A stretch of DNA of 64,000 nucleotides from Ophiura sarsii (taxonomy: Eukaryota > Echinodermata > Ophiuroidea > Amphilepidida > Ophiuridae): the NCBI GenBank assembly GCA_035610835.1, contig JAYJML010000181.1:1-64000 (forward strand), read 5' to 3'. Within the stretch, counting starts at the first letter, position 1. Each line of letters begins with the position of its first letter. The notes beneath the pieces were generated by a model, which was not told the DNA's origin, did no database searches, and was given only the letters and a program-made list of their open reading frames with translations. Made by a program: the position numbers and the translations under genes. Below, piece after piece: positions 11,414-22,918 of the stretch.

Positions 11414-12603
11414 TATTTTTAGAAGCATATATGTAGCGATTTCGGGTAAGGCTTACTAGATGACACCATCTTGTACGGATTTTAAAACTAAACCTTTTGG
11501 TTTTGTACGTAGGCTATAATTAAGTTGTGCATGTGAGTGCTGATAAAACCCAGATAAATCCCTAATAATATGATTCATAAAATTACCGATATTGATATAT
11601 CTTGTGAAAGTTCAATCAGATTTCATTTATAGATCAATACTATCAAAATATGTCCATTGAAAACAAAATTTTGAGAAGCGTAGGGTTTTCTGTGAGATCA
11701 ACCATCTTGTTGTGTATGGCTATTAATACTATACCAGGCGCCTGACACTCTATTGTTCGAATCGCCGAAAGCATAGACGGACATGAATATACAATGAATA
11801 ATCATATCAATGAATATACGTCATTTGTGACGTCGAAAATGAAAAGTACCAGACCATAGTGGACACGAACGGCCGTAATCTTTGAATCTCCGTTGATTTC
11901 AATGTTATGTCGGAGTGTTTTACCTAATTTCATACTGACACGACCTGAGTGATAATCAAACGGTCCCCGAACGATGCCCTGGCGCTGTTGAAGTCAGAAA
12001 TATCATCGTTCCCTACAGGCCGAGCGTTCCCACATCGAATTTCACCTAGAATATTCGTCACACGAACCTATGTCCGCCATCGTCTGAATATCGAAAAGGC
12101 CCTCTGGAGAGTCAAGGGGACGACATTTTTTTCTACGCATGCGTCCGATCGCTTTGGATTTGTCCACTAAAATGTTGGACAAATGCCTAATGAGTATGTG
12201 CTGCATGGCAAGTGACACAACTTCTTGTAATGCGCTAATCAACCGTAGATCTAACCCCCGGGCTCCGGCCAGTTTGGGGTGGAAAAGCCCAATCAGGAAA
12301 AGTTCACGGAAAATATTCAGGCGTTGACGGTTTTTCAATGGTATATCACAGATAGGCAAAGTGGGTATATCCAGTGACAGTTGTATATCCCCTTGGTATA
12401 TAATATTTATTTTGACTAAAGCAGCCAACAATGCATTGATTGATGATAACATCCAGAAGTGGTTTGATGTGATAATAATGCCGCCATGAGGATCGAGCCG
12501 TGTAGCGAGGGGCCACGCCGAACTATGATCGAGAGTGACCAATAACGCGCCGCAATGCGGACCAATGGCGCGCGGCGGGCCGGCACATCCAACATGCGCG
12601 AAT
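11414..12603. other. Intron; only chance ORFs seen
   Basis: Includes a 166-codon minus-strand frame (12042-12542) with no motif I recognise and several overlapping frames on both strands. I see nothing that supports a gene here. Confidence 0.4.
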
Positions 12604-12720
12604 CAGTGGCGTAGCCAGCTTTAAACAGGGCCATAGGGAGGGGGGTGGACTTATCAGACAGTAAAAACGAGTTGTATACCGACGAAAGGCATGATGTACA
12701 GTCAATAAAACTATGATGGT
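12604..12720 (+). mobile_element. hAT-type terminus (CAGTGGCGTAGCCAG), partial
   Basis: Starts with the same terminal sequence as the intact hAT at 3895, followed by a G-rich patch (AGGGAGGGGGGTGG). I find no matching opposite end nearby, so it is a truncated or diverged non-autonomous relative. Confidence 0.6.
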
Positions 12721-13257
12721 AGTGCCCACATGTTGTGGCGAATATAGGGCCTACACTTACTTGCAACAGAGTGCCACGTGGAATCCGGGGGCCGACTAAT
12801 ACGACCGTAACAGAGCGACAGTAGAATCCGGTGTTTAATTTGTTTTAAATTGAGTGTATTGTTAATAGTCCCGGTTCTGAGCACTTCTCTAGCCCGCCCG
12901 GCCTGTGGGCCTAAATGAGACACCGTGCACTTTGCGCCGTGCATATGCTATAACCATCTAATGATTGGAAGCGGTAGCAGCATAAAGTATTATGAGAAAA
13001 TGTGTACATATCTCCTAAGATTCTCGGAGATTCGGAGTCTACCATCGGACCGGGCTTTCAGTTGACCTACGCATAGGAGCATCGTCGAAGTGAGAATGTC
13101 CCCTGTAACCTTTTTCAAGATCTTTGGCACTGAAATTAAAATTTTGGTTCATTATAGAGGGAATCCACTTTACTCATACGTGCCCGTAATCACCCTTCAA
13201 AGGTACAAGACTTAATCGCGTCTATCAATAGTTGTCTGATTGCCTTTCCACATATAC

Positions 13258-14225
13258 AGGGTGACCCAATAAAAGGTTTACCCAAAATGAAAGTCATATT
13301 TTTCCCACTTTCTGTAACCTGAGATCTGTGGTATTTATTTGAAGAATGGGTAATGGAGCATCTACCCTGAAAAAAAAAAATATTTTGGTTCAGTGGTTGT
13401 CAAGATATGGTCTATTGAACATTGCTTTAACAAAACAGACTTTTCCACGGAGCATCATTTTTCTTAGGCATGGTTAAACACAACTGCTTGCTCTTGGATT
13501 ATTCTGAAGCTCTTGTTTTACAGCTCTTATGTTTGCAGGTGTTCTGGCGTTGCTAGGCCGTCCGCTTCTCCCTTTATTGACATTTTGTAAAGTTCCCTCC
13601 GTTTCAAAGAGCTCTTTCATTTTGCGGATAGCTGGTTTGGTGGTATTCTCACTCCAGAGAACCTGTTTGGCCATGTCATTGCAATGCCACATAGCTACCA
13701 GTTTGACTGCAAAGGCTCGTTGTTGTGGCATTAATTGATTTGCCATACTATGAGAATGTTTAAAGCTCTGATTCAAGATAGATATTTTTGACAACTGCAC
13801 CCTTTGATTTTAGATTTGAAAAGCCCGCCCTGACTCAAGACAGAACAGTGGCATTTAGCACAACTGTACGCTATGATTTCAGATTTGAAAGCCCCCACCC
13901 CCTGACAAAGCAATCTCTGTGTGTTCTTATCATTCCATCATAAACAACAACAAATAACACCTGTGTTCCTTAAATAGATAATAAATCATTGTAAAAGGAT
14001 TAGTTTTAATTTCTCACTTGTCTCAATCATGCCTTTGCTCCAAGGACAAGTCTAAGAAAAATGATGCTCCGTGGACACGTCTGTTTTGTTAAAGCAATGT
14101 TCAATAGACCATATCTTGAAAACCACTGAACCAAAATAAATATTTTTTCAGGGTAGATGCTCCATTACCCATTCTTTATAATAAAATAAAAAACACAGAT
14201 ATCAAATTACAGGAAGTTGTACCCA
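13258..14225 (-). mobile_element. Mariner-like element with long inverted repeats
   Basis: Long inverted repeats of roughly 200 bp: about 13258-13470 pairs with about 14050-14225, sharing for example GGGTAATGGAGCATCTACCC and GATGCTCCGTGG. The outer left end, ACAGGGTGACCCAATAAAAG after TA, is typical of Tc1/mariner ends. The right outer end is eroded. The interior holds only the N-terminal part of a transposase (next feature), so the copy is internally deleted and non-autonomous. Confidence 0.75.
13474..13800 (-). pseudogene. Truncated mariner-like transposase, N-terminal HTH part
   Basis: The 108-codon frame has a helix-turn-helix-like region followed by GRSGRPSNARTPANI and a basic segment. 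The GRP(x)AR(T) linker is typical of the paired-type DNA-binding half of mariner/IS630-related transposases. The catalytic DDE/D half is absent, because the ORF stops where the element runs into its other inverted repeat. It would bind termini at most and could not transpose DNA. Assignment to a mariner subfamily is uncertain. Confidence 0.6.
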
Positions 14226-14789
14226 CTACCAAAGATTTTCTAGAAATTCATCGGTTGTACAGATTTAAAAAAAATGGTAATCAAATCATGGTAGATTTAA
14301 CATTGGTATAAACGGTCTCCTTTCTCATGTTGTACGATTGGCTATGGCCTGTTTTGGAAATGTGTTTGCTTTGTGTATATCCAAATAGCTTACAGTTTTA
14401 TATTAGCCTAAATAGCTATAACAAGCTATAAAAATGACATCTCTGAATGTATTTTAAACAAAGTGTGCAAAGGAGAAATGGTTGGGCACACTGGTAAAAT
14501 GGTTTTACAACAAGTGTTGCTATCATTATCAAAGTGAACTCAACTTCAATCACTTATCATCGAGCAATAATATATTGTTTTACGCATTTAAATGTGTTTA
14601 GATTATAAAGTTAAATAAATCCAGAGATAAATGATAGATAGAAAAATAGATTAAAAAGAGAATAGAAAAAAACTATAAAAGCATTGGCGGCCTTTATAAA
14701 TTATAAAAATTGACATAAAAATGATGTTACATACATCCACAATCAAGTTTAATTTGTTTGTTTTAAAAACAAAAAAAATAGTAAACAAC

Positions 14790-14885
14790 AACGAACACAC
14801 GGAGATTCGAACCGTGATTGCCGATTGCAATCGATATGGCCAACGTATGCACGCCACAGAGATCGACGAGTGTAATTGTGTCAGT
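14790..14885 (-). repeat. tRNA-like sequence (SINE head or tRNA relic)
   Basis: On the minus strand, TGGCGTGCATACGTTGG resembles a diverged A box and GGTTCGAATCT matches a B box (T-arm) at suitable spacing. Stems are imperfect and no clear acceptor stem can be drawn, so I do not call a functional tRNA. Confidence 0.4.
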
Positions 14886-15665
14886 TTTATCATTTAACCA
14901 TTGATTCTTTTATTTATAACGAACGGATTTTTATCGTGCCATTTTGGACATTTTAAACCATATTTATATGTTACTCTCGCACAAAATGTGTTTGTAATAT
15001 GATTATACTCCTTATTTTGGAAAGAATGGTAAAAACGTTGACATTTCGAACACAATAAATGGCATCTTGTATACTGTTTATACGGTCGCTCGACTGAACG
15101 TTGTGTGACCTGTTGCATTGCATTATTCATGTTACGATCTGTTTATGTATGCTTTTGTTATACTTCTCAATCGCTCATCGCCAACTCTGTACAAGAAACT
15201 TCATGCGCTGTCCCAACGCTGTCATTAGAGAACAATAGAAAAGTCCCTTCGACTCTCCAGAGGGCGTTATCTGCGACCTTTGACTGGGTTCACGGGGTTA
15301 ATCATATTAATGAGCAAATATGCAAATGAGCTAAGTGTCCCCTCCTATTATATATCCTTCTTGACTATACGGTATATTACCCCGCACCCGGGCCCCGCAC
15401 GCACGCAGCAGTATGAAAACCTCTCCCTAGGCTACAGGAATTACTATGATAACTGCCCAGTGTAAAGCGAACATCTATCATCTAGATATTAACCATCGTC
15501 CTTACCTCCCCATCCCCGTAGGATTTTCGCAGGTGGCGCTAACACGCAAAATATACAGCGACCTAGGGCCTCTATGTAATCTATTTGACATCCTTTGCGC
15601 TCATTTTGACGAAAACAATTTGATGGTACAACCTTGCCCGGAAGCCGTTCAAATATCAGGGTATA

Positions 15666-15686
15666 GGGGGGGGGGGGGGGGGGGGG
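15666..15686. repeat. Poly(G) run, 21 nt
   Basis: Uninterrupted G homopolymer. Confidence 0.95.
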
Positions 15687-15764
15687 TGCCACCTTTCACT
15701 CTTTAGAAATCTCCATTTTGAAGAAAAAGTCTTAATGGTATTATAGTAGGCTATAATACGAATA

Positions 15765-15975
15765 AAAGGGCTTACGTCCACTTTTTTCACAAATGAGTTA
15801 TAAGCGGCAATATAATGTTTTGGTTGTATAGTTTCGAGCAATGTGGGCAATGAGGGCGATGCACTGCTTTAAAGCCTTACATCCCATAGAGATTCAATAC
15901 AGAAGTTGTTACGCAAAAGGAGTTACGTCCATACAAAATGTTTTGCAAAGGGCTTATAGGCTACATCCATTTCTT
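15765..15975 (+). repeat. Dispersed repeat, copy A (AAAGGGCTTACGTCCA family)
   Basis: Direct copy of the sequence at 17173-17370. Both open with AAAGGGCTTACGTCCACTTT, contain CACATCCCATA/ACATCCCATA and CAAAATGTTTTGCAAA, and end with a GGGCTT(A/G)...CATCCAT block. No coding content. Confidence 0.75.
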
Positions 15976-15984
15976 TAAACTAAA

Positions 15985-16135
15985 GAAGTTCAGGAGACCG
16001 GGGTTCAAGTCCTCGCCGGTACATGTCCTTGCTTATGTTTCGTTGGGACATTCCCCAGTGTTTGTTAAAATATTGTTATTGTCTAATTGTAAAGCACCGT
16101 GGGGTTGGTAAACTATTTTATATTATATATAAAGA
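15985..16135 (+). repeat. tRNA-derived SINE-like fragment
   Basis: ACCGGGGTTCAAGTCC looks like a tRNA T-arm/B box. About 100 bp later comes TAAAGCACCGTGGGGTTGG followed by an AT-rich tail, similar in position to the AAAGCGCTATATTA tail of the clearer SINE at 33240. The A-box half is not recognisable. Confidence 0.45.
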
Positions 16136-16245
16136 ATACATATTTTTGAATGTGATTGATTTGAAAAACATACTTTATTTGATTGGTTATATACTAATGT
16201 ACCTCTTTAATTAAAAAAAGAAAAATGTTTCAAAGAACCAATCAC

Positions 16246-17055
16246 TTACTTTACTTTACTTTCGTCGACCTCGGTCGGAAGCCATGATGAATTTTCGCCA
16301 GTTCACTCTGTCTTGCATAAGATTGCGTAGCTCTTGCTGGTTGATGCCAGCATCTTTACAAAACAGCGTGGGGTATGTCAACCTTGGTCTCCCTTGAGTA
16401 CGTTGGCCTTGAGTCGGGGTCCAGAAGACTAGTTGAGACACTGGTTCATTCAGCCTTCTTACACAGTGGGCAGCAAAATTGAGGCGTCGACCCCTAACAG
16501 TTTCTGATATTTTTGGAAGCCCTGCATAGATTTCCTCTCTTGTGGGATGATCCTTCCAGTTGAGGTTTAATACCATCATTAGTAGTCTGGTATAGCAGCC
16601 GTCAAGTCTTGCCTCAAGTCTGTTTGTTAATGTCCACCCTTCTGCGCCATAAAGTAGAATGCTTTCTACAGCAGCACGGAAGAAGCTGATCTTCAAGGAG
16701 GCTGACAGATTAGATATCCAAAGGGTGCGCATCTTGTTGCAAGGCCTTGCGGATTTTAAAATCTCTTTCAGATTCGTCTACCCATGAACCAAGGTACTGG
16801 AAGTCACTGACCTGATCTAGGTGGTTCCCATCAATGGTGTTCAGTGTAGCATTGCCTTTGATGTTGTAGGTCATGAATTTGGTTTTTGTTGCATTCATCT
16901 GAAGACCGACTGTTGCAGCAGCACTTTCCACACGAGAGAGCAAGTTCTGGGCTTGTTGAAGCGTGTCAGATAGCAAGGCAATGTCGTCTGCGAAGTCTAG
17001 GTCTGTTGGGATTTTAGCAGGGTGTCTCCGGCTACGTCTGCGTGTTACTGTAAAT
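16246..17055 (-). mobile_element. 5'-truncated LINE with 7-bp target duplication
   Basis: Direct repeats CAATCAC at 16239-16245 and 17056-17062 bound the fragment. On the minus strand it begins inside the reverse transcriptase with DFADDIALL (catalytic FADD). It continues through KTKFMTYN and the SILLYGAEGWTL region of the C-terminal domain, and ends in a TAAAG-type simple tail. A frameshift near 16720 splits it into two frames. It is a dead-on-arrival non-LTR copy of a family related to those at 30716 and 33839. Confidence 0.85.
16256..17050 (-). pseudogene. LINE reverse transcriptase C-terminal fragment
   Basis: Two overlapping frames (17050-16710 and 16732-16256) encode the end of a non-LTR reverse transcriptase. 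They cover the FADD catalytic pair, the thumb (FQYLGSWVDE) and a C-terminal domain with RLNFAAHCVRR and GRPRLTYPTLF. One frameshift at about 16720 breaks continuity, and the endonuclease and most of the RT fingers are missing. Confidence 0.8.
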
Positions 17056-17172
17056 CAATCACATTAGTCCAGAATACTTTCATACTGTTTTCTCAAAATC
17101 ACTAACTGTTTTCTCAAAATCACTAAGATGAATGTAAGCCCTTTTGCACTATTAGCACTTTGAAGAGCTGTT

Positions 17173-17370
17173 TTGCAGCAAAAGGGCTTACGTCCACTTT
17201 TTTTTGATGAGTTAACCGGCAATATTATAGTATTGTGGTTATAGTTTCTAGCAATGTGGTAATCTGTTGGGAAAGGCCTCACATCCCATAATTCAATGCA
17301 TAAATCAGAGTTGTTATGCAAAGTACTTAGGTCCATGCAAAATGTTTTGCAAAAGGGCTTGCATCCATAT
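17173..17370 (+). repeat. Dispersed repeat, copy B (AAAGGGCTTACGTCCA family)
   Basis: Second copy of the repeat at 15765-15975 in direct orientation. The LINE at 16246 and the SINE-like fragment lie between the two copies. Confidence 0.75.
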
Positions 17371-18087
17371 TTGATTTAATTTAATTTCGAGGTTTGTCCA
17401 GATTCAAAATGCTCAGAAAACAAGCTTTAATTTGATATGCAACATGTCATAATTTCTCAATGTTTTCCTGGTCAAAAATCAAATTACAATTGAAAAATTC
17501 CTTTGTTTTCTATTGATTTTTTACATGTTCATTGGACCATGTCCTAATGCACACTGGCGACTTAACGCTCATTTTGTGGTGACAGGTCTCAAATGGTTGT
17601 AAGCTCTTTTGCATATTATAAGCTCTTTATATGTTAGAAACATAATTTCCATCACTTATAAGCAAAATAACTGGTGAAATTCCGATATTTGAAACTTTTT
17701 TGGAGAAAATGTCAATTTTGGCCTATATTTCATTGTCTGACTGTAAACAAAATACAACGGCATTATGAGGTTTGTCATGTTTATTACGTCATTGTAACGT
17801 CATGCGTGGGATGTTTGTACTTGTTGTGTTGGTGTGTATAGAAAGAGGAGACCTCTACCTGTATCATGGTACAAAATAAGCATGATCTGCGTCTCTGTTT
17901 GGATTTTATTAGGCGGGCGGTTGTAACCACCGTATTAAACCACCACCTCTTCTTTGTAAAACCGTGTTACAAAAAGGCTCAGTAGGTCGAGGGTTAACTG
18001 ATTAAATACGGGGATTATGGAGGTTTGCTTTATTATCTTTGACTCAAGATAATCAAATTCTGGAAAACTCTTTATATATTGGTATAG

Positions 18088-18144
18088 ATACATCTGCTCC
18101 AGAGTATGCAGCAGTAAACAAGAAGAACAAGAAAACATCAGCTG
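18088..18144 (+). CDS. Receptor exon: EYAAV motif, copy 2 (duplicated exon)
   Basis: A 57-bp phase 1-1 exon with acceptor GGTATAG and donor GTAGGT (18145). Its product DTSAPEYAAVNKKNKKTSA differs from copy 1 (10748) only in the last residues, and most nucleotide differences between the copies are silent. Because it is symmetric, including or skipping it leaves the frame intact, so it simply sets how many EYAAV sites the tail carries. Silent divergence with a conserved motif suggests that both copies have been kept by selection. Confidence 0.78.
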
Positions 18145-18761
18145 GTAGGTTTTTAATCTGATCAAATAATCCCCCACCAAAAGAAGGAAATAAATCCACT
18201 CGGTGGGTAAAATTTGACGAACAACGAATGCAAGAAATGGTCATTATGTAGAACCAGGGACAATCAAATGGAGGGACTAGAAACGGCCTATGGTATCGTT
18301 ACATCATTGTATTCAATTACAAAAAAAGAACAAAACATGCGTGTTGCGGGTTAGCTCTAGTAGTTGCGGTGTGTTTTTATTCAAGGAACTCAAAGGTTGC
18401 CCTATAATCTTTCGAAAAATGATCAAAATATAATTTTCCAAAAAACTTGGGCCTAGGTCAAACTGAATACAATTTATACGTGATTTGTTCAATAAATAAC
18501 GTTCTAGTGTTAATAATAATCGGTATATTTGTGAAAAATGTGATAATTTTAGATTTATAAAAAATGTGAAAACATGCTAGAACAAAGAAATTAATATTTT
18601 TCCTGGGAAGTTTAAACTATAGACATTTTGTTCCTATTGAATCCAATATCCAAATTAATCGGAAAATGATGTTCTTTGATGATATATATTTGCATTTCTA
18701 GAGTATAGTAGTTCAGTAGGAATTGCACAGGTATGTAGTCAAGTAGATATCTTCACAATTA

Positions 18762-19892
18762 TGACATGACCGTGAGTGAAGTAGGTACAAATGCAATTTT
18801 TATTGCTGAAAATGTTACATGAGGGGGAATGTCTAGATTCAGAATTTTTTTTAATGACGTCAAGCCACGCCCTTTTCGATAATGTTATATTTATGACAAA
18901 TATAGTTGGTCTTATAAACAAAATATCATGTTTGGTATCAAATTTAAGCTGTTGACTCCTGGAATACATATAAAATTATATAATAAATACATACAAAAGT
19001 CAAAAGAGGTCAAACGTGATTAAAATGTATACATGTCATGTCACCTGTAATTTCATGTCACCTGTGATTTCATGTCACCTGTAATTTCATGTAACGTACA
19101 TAAAACGCTATATCCTGCCTGTCTATTTCAAGATGTGATACTTCATCCATGGTACAAGTAAAACTGTCAATGCCTGTCTCCATACACATCAGGTGCTTGT
19201 TAGTAATATATTTGGAGTTAGAGGCACATCAGCATACTGATAATTATTTCTTTTGAAAACGTTCAAATATTTAATACAAGTAGATTGAGACCATGGTCTT
19301 CATTATTTGTGGTTATTTTGTTTAATTAAAACCGTGCCTTGTTGAAGGCAACAGTATATAATACTTCACAATTCCACCCTCAGAACATAAGAAACCCATA
19401 TACTGCAGTTACCGGTATTCTCATTATATTACTTCTCCACTGATTTTCTTAAGGACATATGAATAGTTGCGTACAGGCATGTAAAAACAACATTAGGCCT
19501 CATTAATTTGGAAACACTGTGAGATAGCATAACATTGCGGGTAAAGTGATTCAAAATAAGCTGGAAATAGAAGCAAAGACTTATATTTTGAAACTAACAA
19601 CATTGAGAACAGCTAAGACACTAAAAATGCTAAAATAAAAACGATTGCTTCATTAGCCTGAATTTGAATATATAGGCCGTGCTTTAATTTCATACCAAAC
19701 ACAAGATGTTTGTGTTGCAAATATATTTGTCATTATTATAACTGTCATTATTATGTCTTAAAAGACGTCAATAAAAAAAGTTGCCCAAGAGTACCATTTT
19801 GGCACCCGGTGGTGTGAATCTAGACTTACTCATCCATGATTTTCAGCAATAAAATCCCATTTATACCCTACTTCACGGTCATGTCGAGCTTT
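18762..19892. repeat. Nested inverted repeat inside the 1.8-kb element
   Basis: About 80 bp at 18762-18842 (TGACATGACCGTGAG... to TGTCTAGATTCA) recurs inverted at 19812-19892. It is either a second element nested in the first or an extended subterminal repeat. Confidence 0.6.
19033..19092. repeat. 20-bp tandem repeat, about 3 copies
   Basis: Units like TTTCATGTCACCTGTAA repeat between 19033 and 19092, inside the hAT-like element. Confidence 0.75.
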
Positions 19893-20843
19893 CACCCGAC
19901 TAAGGGTCCATCCGTATCGAGCAAGACACACAGCGACTCGTGCAGTATGATTGCTGAAATTTGTACCAGTGCCCATTCATGAATGTATTGTGTATGCTTG
20001 CTCAACTGATGATATTTGTACCCCCGCAACACGCATACTTATATTAATAGTACAATAGTTTCTTGTCCCTCCATTTGATTGTCCCTGGTAGAACCAACAA
20101 TTTAGTTGAACGTCAAAAGGATTTTATGCCTCCGGCCCATTTTTGTGGAACAATGTACTGCGTCACATCAGGCAATTTACCGCGTCACATCACTGACTCA
20201 ATTTAAAAATTATTCCACCGTCATAGTGCGAGTGATGTTTAACACAGGTTTTTTTAAATTTTATATTTTCATTTTGTTAAGCGCTGTGGTACCATTGTAT
20301 ATAAATGCTCATTGTTATGTTATGTTATGATCATGGTGACGCATCATGCTCGATTTGTAAGCTATTTTATATTTATGATGAACATTTTTGAGGATATCAT
20401 GGAATTAAAGAATGTGATTAAATCGAGCACAGGCCTACTGGATATGAGTTTCTAGTGGTTTAATGTATTCATACTATTCATATCTCATTATTTAAAGTAA
20501 TTGTTACCTATCAGTTTTGTGTCTATATGGTATTTAATCATCATTTCTGGTTTGTCACTTCGAATAAGAGCGCGTACCTTTAACTAAAACCAGTCATTTG
20601 TTTAGGACCCTTAAATGAGCCTGAAATATATGTTTGGAGAGCTATACTCATCTATATTTATTATTTTAGACTACAAATCATTCGCATAAACATTAGAGGA
20701 TTAAGTCCTGGTAGGGGCGAGGTAGTGGAAGGGGTAGAAAATTCATAGTTGTTCTCACTTTTGCTGACATAACCGTATTGCATTATCATATCATTCACAC
20801 CCATTTTCATATCATTCATTGTATTCACAATTAGGTGTTTCAG

Positions 20844-20882
20844 CAGAGGACTCCACGTATGCAAATGTTAACTTTAAGACAG
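20844..20882 (+). CDS. Receptor exon: STYANV (ITIM/Grb2-type) motif
   Basis: A 39-bp micro-exon, phase 1-1, after acceptor GTGTTTCAG and before donor GTAATT (20883). It encodes AEDSTYANVNFKT. S-T-Y-A-N-V fits the ITIM consensus [S/I/V/L]xYxx[V/I/L], and the asparagine at +2 also fits the Grb2 SH2 preference YxN. The next possible acceptor, 3 bp further on, would remove one residue. Small size makes this call less certain than the duplicated exon, but phase, splice sites and motif agree. Confidence 0.65.
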
Positions 20883-20940
20883 GTAATTTAATTCGATGAA
20901 ATTCAAACATTTACTACTTGACATAAGAAAAGAAACGTGC

Positions 20941-20980
20941 AATATAGATAAGCTTACACGTACGTGAGCTTATCTATATT
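20941..20980. repeat. Hairpin palindrome
   Basis: A 40-bp near-perfect inverted repeat: AATATAGATAAGCT is matched inverted at the other end, with TACGTACG-like sequence at the centre. It could form a cruciform or be a very small MITE remnant. Confidence 0.75.
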
Positions 20981-21503
20981 AACTTAAAAGTTAGGTATGT
21001 GTAATGGTTTAATGCACACCTCAAGGTCAAAGGTTCGTTTCAATCCGTGCAAAATCTCTCTGAGTCGCCCTGTAATGTGGAACCATCCTCATTTCATAAG
21101 ATTGCATCTCCAAACTATCATTATGAAAAAAGGCACTAACAAAACAATGGATCCCGTTAGAGTACAGAAATAATAAACGCTAAAAGTTTCCTAATCACCA
21201 CTCAGAATTTTATAATTTCATTGATTGTGTGCCGTCACTGTAATTATTACTAAAACGGCGCTCGAAACATCTCAGGTTAATTGTTTCAGTGCCAAACTGA
21301 AGTGATTTATTTCCAGTGCGTTTATTTCATATTCCCTTAATTGTTTAAATTTCCACCAATTAATCCGTTACATGCTTTTATAATTAGTGAGACTTATATT
21401 ATAATATTTGCTATTGACGTGATACGCACTCTTTAGCATGATTATACGCAGGCGGTCATTGCCTTAATAATCTAACTGGTGTGTGCCTTTGTACTTGTTG
21501 TAG

Positions 21504-21580
21504 GTGACGAGGATGTTTATGATGATGTTGCCAATGTAAATCCTGTGCTTAACGAAGAAAATACAGATAACGGGAGAACG
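21504..21580 (+). CDS. Receptor exon: VYDDV motif
   Basis: A 77-bp exon with phase 1 entry and phase 0 exit, acceptor TTGTTGTAG and donor GTAAGA (21581). It encodes GDEDVYDDVANVNPVL and continues NEENTDNGRT. The tyrosine sits in an acidic D-V-Y-D-D-V context, a plausible tyrosine-kinase substrate. Phase 0 exit matches the next exon at 22919. Confidence 0.7.
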
Positions 21581-21662
21581 GTAAGACTGGGTAACATCCC
21601 GGGGTAACATTATCATAAGTTAAAAATCCCACTCCTGAGCTGGTCCTTAAAATGATATTACG

Positions 21663-21720
21663 CAGTGGCGTAGCTAAGGGTTTCATATGGGGGTGGGAGA
21701 AATAAAAGAGATTCGGAAAA
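21663..21720 (+). mobile_element. hAT-type terminus, partial
   Basis: CAGTGGCGTAGCTAAGG followed by a G-rich patch (GGGGGTGGGAG) matches the terminus of the hAT at 3895. No opposite end was found. Confidence 0.5.
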
Positions 21721-22494
21721 CACTAATGTAAGTGGAGAATGGATTTCATTTTATATAATAAATGTTGGTAATGTAGTCGAATGTGTGACTGAAACCTACA
21801 ATTCCTACACTTTCCTCCCACCTCGATAAAATCCGGTTAGTTCAACAATATATAAACGCATATTATACAAATTGCACATGCATTGGCTCAGTTGATTTGG
21901 AAAGCCAACCGCGATCTCAAAAATGTATTCAATCAACATTTGCTGATATATGTATACCCACCATTTCGTCGCCGCGAGCAGAGCCTCGAACTGGTACCGT
22001 ATTGAATAGGACTATTCCATAATGACATGTTATTAGTTCGACTCTCTCTGCACAATATGACTGGTCATGCAGTGAGACATTGTGAAATGATGCAACACTT
22101 TCATTCAATCTAATTCCAGTTCGAGGATCTCCTCGTAAATGGCGTATCCATGCCAAGACGATTGCTGTATGAAAGAAATGGGCCAATGATGTCAAAGTTA
22201 CTCTGACGTGCTTCATTAACCGAAATATAGATATTGATTTGATGGGCGGTCAATTTAAAATTCATGATAGTGGCAAAAGTAGATAATCCAATATGTTTAT
22301 TGTTGTTATTTGATTAAGCACGTAACCGTGGTTATAACCACCAAAACTAAGCTGTTATAAGACCATGAAGACTAAGGGGCCAACATTATTGGCAAATGAT
22401 TACCGCCCGCTCACCCGGCCTGTCTCGTGCCTGCATACGATGGGCTACCAAATGGTAAAACAAAACTGTTGAAGCTGACTATAAGTAGTCTGAA

Positions 22495-22550
22495 TTGCAT
22501 GCACGCGGTCCGGGGTTCGATCCCCGGGGCATGGGGAGACTGACTGGGGA
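22495..22550 (+). repeat. tRNA-like 3' half
   Basis: GGTCCGGGGTTCGATCCCCGG is a perfect T-arm-like hairpin with a B box. The 5' half shows no convincing D or anticodon arm. It is probably a SINE or tRNA relic in the intron. Confidence 0.4.
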
Positions 22551-22617
22551 GTTAGGGTTATCGTACATTTACCACCACTTTCCACTTTCCACGCGGCACG
22601 CGTCTGCAGACGACATT

Positions 22618-22815
22618 CCAAAATGTTTAAAAAATATCAACATTATTGAATTTCATTACCATATTTGGAAGTGAAATGTCTTGAAATAAGTACAAACATG
22701 CCTAGTATTGGTTCAGTAATCCTTGTAATATAGACCTTGAAAGTTGGGAAAGGTTTCTGAAAAATATTTTTTTTATATGGCAAAACTAATAGCTGCGTGG
22801 CAAGTGTTAACAGAT
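22618..22815 (+). repeat. Dispersed repeat, second copy at 53715-53910
   Basis: Both copies share, in order, TATTGAATTTC near the start, CCATATTTGGAA, AAATAAGTACAAA, CCTAGTATTG, GGAAAGG and GCGTGG. No coding capacity; family unknown. Confidence 0.65.
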
Positions 22816-22918
22816 TCAATGGTAGTCATGGTAGTCTCAAGAGGGCTTGGGCACACTACAAATTGATATGATTGAAGTTATCTAATACTTCCGGCTTTCT
22901 CATCTATGATACATACAG

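Larger units (their letters stand above)
18255..20087. mobile_element. Non-autonomous hAT-like element, 1.8 kb
   Basis: The left end CAGGGACAATCAAATGGAGG is matched inverted at the right end, with the similarity running about 25 bp before loosening. A GCGTGTTGCGGG block further in is also inverted between the two sides. Direct repeats GTAGAAC (18248-18254 and 20088-20094) flank it; 7 bp is one short of the normal hAT duplication, perhaps from a terminal mutation. No transposase is present. It lies 110 bp past the duplicated EYAAV exon. Confidence 0.75.

Noticed and set aside
12042..12542. 166-codon minus-strand ORF
   Set aside because: No recognisable motif, and overlapping open frames on both strands suggest chance.
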